Source: Bidens hawaiensis
Taxonomy: Eukaryota; Streptophyta; Magnoliopsida; Asterales; Asteraceae
Direction: 5' to 3'
Length of the DNA: 64,000 nucleotides
NCBI GenBank assembly: GCA_021521415.1
Contig: JAIQDT010001135.1
Coordinates: 301,501-365,500, forward strand
Shown: piece after piece, positions 62,301-64,000 of the stretch
How positions within the stretch are numbered: position 1 is the first letter of the stretch
Layout of the letters: each line of letters begins with the position of its first letter
The notes under the pieces: generated by a model
What the model was told of the DNA's origin: nothing
What the model saw: the letters and a program-made list of their open reading frames with translations, nothing else
Databases searched by the model: none
Position numbers and translations under genes: made by a program

Positions 62301-64000
62301 TTGACATGACAGTATACATTTTGGTCACTTTGACCATGTTGATCGTTCTCTTGATGTGGCATTGACATGGCACCCTGATATGGGATATAAAAACCGATCC
62401 CTATATATAAACTTTAACTTGTTTGTTCATCCAAATAGAAATCAGGCTGAAGTATGTTGCCTTTTTATGCATTTTACCCTGGCAAAATTGTTAGATTCAC
62501 TCAATTTATTTACCAGTTAAATTGTATGTCTTCAGATATGAAATAATATGGAAATAAACTTTTGGGAACTATTTTGTTATAAAAGTTGGTTTTTTTCATT
62601 TCAGAAGGCTAAAACTCAATTGGGGTTGAGTGGGTCTGGTTTCTACTGATTATCGCTTATTGCTTTAAAATTACTAAATGCCACTTCTTTGCTTCTGTTT
62701 GCTTTAAAGGGATGGAATCAATCACTTGTCATGTTGGAGACTGGTGATGGTAGTTGGGCATTATATGCAAAATCAGTACTTGATAGAACCCGACTTGCAC
62801 TTGCAAGCAAAGGAGAGTTGTATCATCAACTTTTGCAACCTTCTGCCGAGTACCTTGGGGCCCGACTAAATTTGGACCAATGGGCGGTATATGATCTCGA
62901 GTTATCTTCTCTTCTTTTAAATCTGGTGTTGTGCTATAATTTTAGGATTCAAAATACAGTGATTGTTGTTGATATACTGTAGATAGCAACTATAATAGTT
63001 GAATAGATGTAAATCATGTAAATGCTTGATTAGGGGAAAGTTAACGTACAAATTAAATTAACGTGCTAACGGTGAGGATCAAGTAGTGTCATTATATTTA
63101 CAAGTAGTGTAAATATAATTGCACTACTTGATTCTCACAGTTAGCTCGTTAATTTAATTTGTATTTGATCCAAACCCTACTTGATAATATAGGGCTGTAC
63201 ATTAAATTTTCATTAAAAATACAATTATAAAACATAGTTATATTATTTTTAAGAATATGTTTTATAATGCGATAGTCATAAAAAAAATAATATAAAAAAA
63301 CTAGACACCAATAAGATGCCAATATTGTGTTCATCTTGAATATACTGAAGATAACTTTTAAATGGTATTAACTTGTTCAAAGGAATATTTTACTTTTTGT
63401 TACATATAATTGTAAATGCATTATTTTTTTTTAAATAGGAATCAGTAACTATCAATAGAAAAGGGGGCAGTTGGTAAGTTTTTGGTAATTAAGCCATAAT
63501 GGGAGGGTATATTTATGAATGTATACGTGGTTATTATTTAAAAGGGTATTTATGTCATTAGTTAAATTGATGGCATCAGTATGTTTAATGCATTTCCAAC
63601 TGAAGGCCTAGTTTTGGCATGTCTCCCATAAGGCCAAAGGTTGAAAACATCATTTTTGTGGCTTTATGCAACTTTTGTTAATCCACCTTGCTCTTCAAAT
63701 CCTTGCAGGTGAGCATATTCACTGAAGAAATGATTCGTGCTGGATCGGCTGCTTCTTTATCATCATTGGTTAACCGACTTGACCCTATTCTTCGCAATGT
63801 GGCTCATTTGGGAAGGTTGGTTTTACATCCTTTATGGTTAATCAAGTTTGCAGCTTATGATGTCATTCAACTTCTCTTCCTGTGGACAGTTGGCAGGTTA
63901 TCAGCCCGGTTGAAGCTGTTGGATATGTTGTGGTGGTTGATGAATTACTTTCTGTTCAAAACAAAACTTATGAATTGCCAACTATTTTAGTGGCAAGGTC
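53338..64000 (+). CDS. GWD1: Alpha-glucan water dikinase 1 (starch-phosphorylating), partial at 3' end
   Basis: GWD phosphorylates glucosyl C6 of amylopectin in plastids, opening starch granules for breakdown (Arabidopsis SEX1, potato R1). Exons: 53338-53616, 55263-55307, 55409-55509, 55611-55689, 56237-56328, 56410-56563, 56913-57299, 58008-58115, 58207-58305, 58404-58538, 58756-58844, 59544-59678, 60123-60285, 60383-60472, 60558-60743, 61017-61079, 61515-61577, 61651-61710, 61804-61956, 62043-62126, 62710-62886, 63709-63815, 63890-64000 and on. All phases agree: 2960 nt, about 986 of about 1,460 residues. The first exon is a Ser/Arg-rich transit peptide. Two starch-binding CBM45 modules follow (LYLHWGGL near residue 125; LTLHWALSKKAGEWL near 400). 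The long central part is strongly family-like (MSTVGRGGEGDVGQRIRDEILVIQ; EEWHQKLHNNTSPDDVVI). The phosphohistidine and ATP-binding domains lie beyond the window. Donors at 56564 and 58116 are GC, not GT. Start chosen because MSNSIGH matches the usual N-terminus. Confidence 0.97.

Overview
The window reads as nuclear DNA of a flowering plant: AT-rich intergenic DNA, many-exon genes with GT-AG introns, LTR retrotransposons and small DNA transposons. Its gene content and repeat vocabulary suggest a eudicot, and I lean to an asterid such as the daisy family (an inference from style, not proof).

Layout. Bases 1-10867 are the 3' part of a Ty3/gypsy retrotransposon of the Tat/Retand type: a sense gag-pol frame (3-4799) broken by two amber codons, a spacer with covarying mini-hairpins, a spliced antisense gene of seven exons (9182 down to 5628), and a 1107-bp 3' LTR with an 87-bp tandem repeat. 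It sits in a relic of a receptor-kinase gene. Bases 11-16 kb are non-coding apart from a 303-bp tandem duplication and a Helitron-like element.

From 16.3 to 41.3 kb lies a tandem array of three cysteine-rich receptor-like kinase (CRK, DUF26) genes on the minus strand. All three have seven exons, with identical lengths for exons 2, 3, 5 and 6. CRK copy 1 (16301-25688) has a frameshift in its signal peptide and a decayed Ty1/copia element (19552-24202) in intron 1. Copy 2 (28375-32136) lacks one base at an exon-4 acceptor and has a scrambled stretch in exon 7. Copy 3 (36927-41266) is intact (647 aa). A fourth locus survives only as a fragment near 11.1 kb. Upstream of each copy is a conserved TATA box, short exon and splice donor, which may be a distant 5'UTR exon.

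The upstream regions of copies 2 and 3 hold a PIF/Harbinger derivative (32280-33459, TTA target duplication) and a deleted hAT element (41392-42918, 8-bp target duplication). A hAT MITE (45717-46123), a Mutator-like inverted-repeat element (50835-51912) and SINE-like sequences lie in the following intergenic DNA.

From 53.1 kb to the window end is GWD1, the plastid alpha-glucan water dikinase that starts starch breakdown. Twenty-three coding exons (about 986 codons) are present on the plus strand, open throughout, two of them followed by GC-AG introns. The catalytic C-terminus is outside the window.
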